The notes beneath the pieces are model-generated. The model did no database searches, had not been told where the DNA came from, and worked only from the letters and a program-made list of their open reading frames with translations. A stretch of DNA of 8,108 nucleotides from DATKDU01 sp035512595. GTDB taxonomy: Bacteria > Planctomycetota > Planctomycetia > Pirellulales > Pirellulaceae. Below, one piece after another: positions 6,680 through 8,108 of the stretch; the stretch's first letter is position 1; every line of letters begins with the position of its first letter. Position numbers and translations under genes: made by a program. The stretch is taken from the NCBI GenBank assembly GCA_035512595.1, contig DATKDU010000326.1:1-8108 (forward strand). The letters run 5' to 3'.

Positions 6680-6901
6680 ATGTCAAATGCATCGCTGCCG
6701 CCGGAAATCCGCGAATTGCCCGTTGCGCAGAGGCTCGATCTGGTCGAGCGAATTTGGGATAGCATTGTCGAGGATGGCGACTTCACCCTCTCCGACGCTC
6801 AGCAAACGGAACTCGACCGCCGCTTGGCCGCCCGCGCGGCCGCGCCGAATCGCGGCAGTTCCTGGGACGATGTCAAGGCGCGGCTGCTAGGCGACCGATG
6901 A
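6680..6901 (+). CDS. Antitoxin, addiction-module component (TIGR02574-like)
   Basis: This 73-residue acidic protein starts MSNASLPPEIRELPVAQRLD and continues LVERIWDSIVEDGDFTLSDA, ending in SSWDDVKARLLGDR. The 'LP..QRL.LVE.IWDSI' core, the 'LSDAQQTELDRRL' segment and the closing 'SWDDVKARL' are hallmarks of the TIGR02574 / Unstab_antitox family, which neutralises RelE/ParE-type toxins. Its TGA overlaps the toxin ATG by the classic ATGA arrangement, so the two are co-translated. The ATG at 6680 was chosen because it begins the conserved domain; a TTG at 6638 would add 14 unrelated residues. The Shine-Dalgarno is weak (AAAGAG). It lies divergent from the LRR gene across a 172-nt gap in which I could not place a confident promoter. 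The toxin partner is frameshifted, so the antitoxin may be orphaned. Confidence 0.85.
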   Translation: MSNASLPPEIRELPVAQRLDLVERIWDSIVEDGDFTLSDAQQTELDRRLAARAAAPNRGSSWDDVKARLLGDR

Positions 6902-7196
6902 GCTACCCGCTGATTATCGAACCCGAGGCGGAGCAGGATCTCGTTGGAGCCTACCATGGTACGAGTCGAAGCGACCCGGTTTGGGCCTCGACTTTCTCAT
7001 TCACGTGCAAGCAGTTTTCGATCGCATTTCTGCGATGCCCGAACTGCATGCCGTGGTCTACAAGAACGTCCGCCAAACGCTGGTTCGTCGATTTCCCTAC
7101 GTCGTCTGCTACCTGTTCGAGGACGACAAGGTCTTTGTGGTCGCCGTCTTTCACGGGCATGGGGACCCGGACTCTTGGAAGCCGCAAGCAAGATAG
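6898..7196 (+). pseudogene. RelE/ParE-family toxin, disrupted by a one-base frameshift
   Basis: The frame starting at the ATG at 6898 gives a normal ParE-like N-terminus (MSYPLIIEPEAEQDLVGAYH) and then turns into unrelated sequence. From about 6960 the family sequence resumes in another frame: WYESKRPGLGLDFLIHVQAV, then RRFPYVVCYLFEDDKVFVVA and VFHGHGDPDSW, to the TAG at 7194-7196. Adding one base at about 6957-6958, which makes a Trp codon after CAT, would restore a protein of about 99 residues, the expected length. The break is therefore a single-base deletion or a sequencing error. The site (ACCATGGTAC) has no slippery heptamer, so programmed frameshifting is unlikely. ParE/RelE toxins of this fold inhibit gyrase or cut mRNA on the ribosome, and which applies cannot be told here. 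The unshifted frame runs to 7305 but is not family-like. Confidence 0.85.
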
Positions 7197-7210
7197 CTCG
7201 ACTTCCGCGT

Positions 7211-8107
7211 CTACAGCAGCGCACTGGCCAAATCCGCCAGCGCACTCCGCTCCCCTTTTTCCAGCGTCACGTGGGCGTAGATCGGCTGGCCGGTCATGCG
7301 GGTGATGAGGTAGGTCAGGCCGTTGCTGAGGGCGTCGAGATACGGCTGGTCGATCTGCTGGATGTCGCCGGTGAGGACGATCTTCGTCCCTTCGCCGGCA
7401 CGGGTGATGATCGTCTTCACCTCGTGCGGCGCCAGGTTCTGGGCCTCGTCCACGATGAAGTACATCCGCTGGAGGCTCCGCCCGCGGATGTAGGCCAGCG
7501 GCGTGATCACCAGCTTGTTCTGCTCTCGCATCTCGTTGATCCGCTGGGCAGCCGTGTCGCTCTCGTTGAACTGGTGGCGGATCACCGTCAGGTTGTCGTA
7601 CAGCGGCTGCATGTACGGGTCGAGCTTGGCCTCGATATCCCCCGGCAAGTAACCCAGGTCGCGGTTCCCCAGCGGCACCACCGGACGGGCCAGCATGATC
7701 TGCCGGTACTTCTGCCGGCATTCGAGTGCCGCGGCCAGGGCCAGCAGCGTCTTGCCGGTGCCGGCCGTGCCGGCCAGGGTCACCAGGCGGATGTCGTCGT
7801 TGGTCAGCGCCTTAAGGGCAAAGCTCTGCTCGGCATTCCGCGGCGTGATGCCATAGGTGCTGTGCTTCTCGACGCGGACGAACGACTTTTCGCTTTCGCG
7901 GTAGGTGCATAGGACGCTCTTGCTACCATTTCGCAGAATGAAGTTTTCATTGGCCAGCGGCTGGTCCACCTGCGGGATCTGGGTCTGCTCGACGTGGCCG
8001 CCGTTGGCGTAGAACAGGCTGATCGTCTCGCCGGGGATATCCTCGACGATCCGCTTGCCGGTGTAGAGCTTGTCGAAATTCTCGACCTGGTCGCTGGTGT
8101 AATCCTG
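7211..8107 (-). CDS. PhoH-family P-loop ATPase, C-terminal part (probable PIN-PhoH; 5' end outside window)
   Basis: The last 298 residues are present, and the start lies beyond the right edge. The first 90 or so residues (QDYTSDQVENFDKLYTGKRI) match the linker that follows the PIN domain in two-domain PhoH proteins of the YlaK/PhoH2 type, so an N-terminal PIN ribonuclease domain is expected but not seen. The PhoH domain then has NAEQSFALKAL, Walker A GTAGTGKT (about 7771-7748) and the LARPVVPLGNRDLGYLPGD motif. Walker B FIVDEAQN follows (about 7459-7436), then the LTGDIQQID motif and HVTLEKGERS at the C-terminus. All motifs needed to bind and hydrolyse ATP are intact. PIN-PhoH proteins have been described as RNA-unwinding RNases; substrate and role here are not visible. 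The stop is 14 nt from the convergent toxin stop. Confidence 0.9.
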   Translation of the reverse strand, partial: QDYTSDQVENFDKLYTGKRIVEDIPGETISLFYANGGHVEQTQIPQVDQPLANENFILRNGSKSVLCTYRESEKSFVRVEKHSTYGITPRNAEQSFALKALTNDDIRLVTLAGTAGTGKTLLALAAALECRQKYRQIMLARPVVPLGNRDLGYLPGDIEAKLDPYMQPLYDNLTVIRHQFNESDTAAQRINEMREQNKLVITPLAYIRGRSLQRMYFIVDEAQNLAPHEVKTIITRAGEGTKIVLTGDIQQIDQPYLDALSNGLTYLITRMTGQPIYAHVTLEKGERSALADLASALL

Positions 8108-8108
8108 G

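Noticed and set aside
6951..6962. Programmed ribosomal frameshift in the toxin gene
   Set aside because: There is no slippery heptamer, no adjacent Shine-Dalgarno-like stimulator, and a one-base lesion explains the data more simply.
6944..7912. Plus-strand open frame (322 codons) over the toxin and phoH region
   Set aside because: It lies antisense to PhoH, whose Walker A, Walker B and other motifs are clear on the minus strand.

Overview
The window is GC-rich and gene-dense, and reads as a chromosomal piece of a planctomycete (Planctomycetota, probably a Pirellula-like lineage). The lineage call is inferred from gene content: a large secreted Gly/Arg/Ser- and Trp-rich protein of the kind labelled 'mu-protocadherin' in planctomycete genomes, an ECF sigma factor in an operon with a membrane protein and a secreted PDZ protein, a leucine-rich-repeat protein on a single membrane anchor, and a TIGR02574-type antitoxin with a ParE-like toxin. 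There is no rRNA, tRNA, CRISPR array, insertion sequence or phage gene.

Layout. (1) Positions 1-2384, minus strand: a tight three-gene operon, read from right to left. It encodes an ECF sigma factor, a single-pass membrane protein that is the presumed anti-sigma factor (overlapping the sigma gene by 14 nt), and, 10 nt further on, an exported trypsin-fold/PDZ protein that runs off the left edge. This third protein has lost the His and Asp of the protease triad but keeps the Ser, so it looks like a pseudoprotease. (2) Positions 2603-2965, plus strand: a short methylglyoxal synthase gene, divergent from the sigma operon, with a near-perfect Shine-Dalgarno sequence. (3) Positions 3140-5032, plus strand: the repeat-rich exported protein, with 21-nt and 24-nt in-frame tandem repeats, a segment holding 16 Trp in 81 residues, and a folded C-terminal domain. 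(4) Positions 5080-6507, minus strand: the membrane-anchored LRR protein, convergent with (3); a strong hairpin spans the junction. (5) Positions 6680-7196, plus strand: a toxin-antitoxin pair joined by an ATGA overlap, with the toxin broken by a single-base frameshift. (6) Positions 7211-8107, minus strand: the C-terminal 298 residues of a PhoH-family ATPase, probably of the PIN-PhoH type, running off the right edge.

The most interesting unit is the left operon. A sigma factor, a membrane anti-sigma candidate and an exported PDZ protein together resemble the sigmaE-RseA-DegS logic, but the 'protease' appears catalytically dead. If that is right, it would act as a sensor or binding partner rather than a cutter. 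The other genes are separate units, and I see no sequence evidence for a shared pathway. All calls come from reading the translations; no database search was run.
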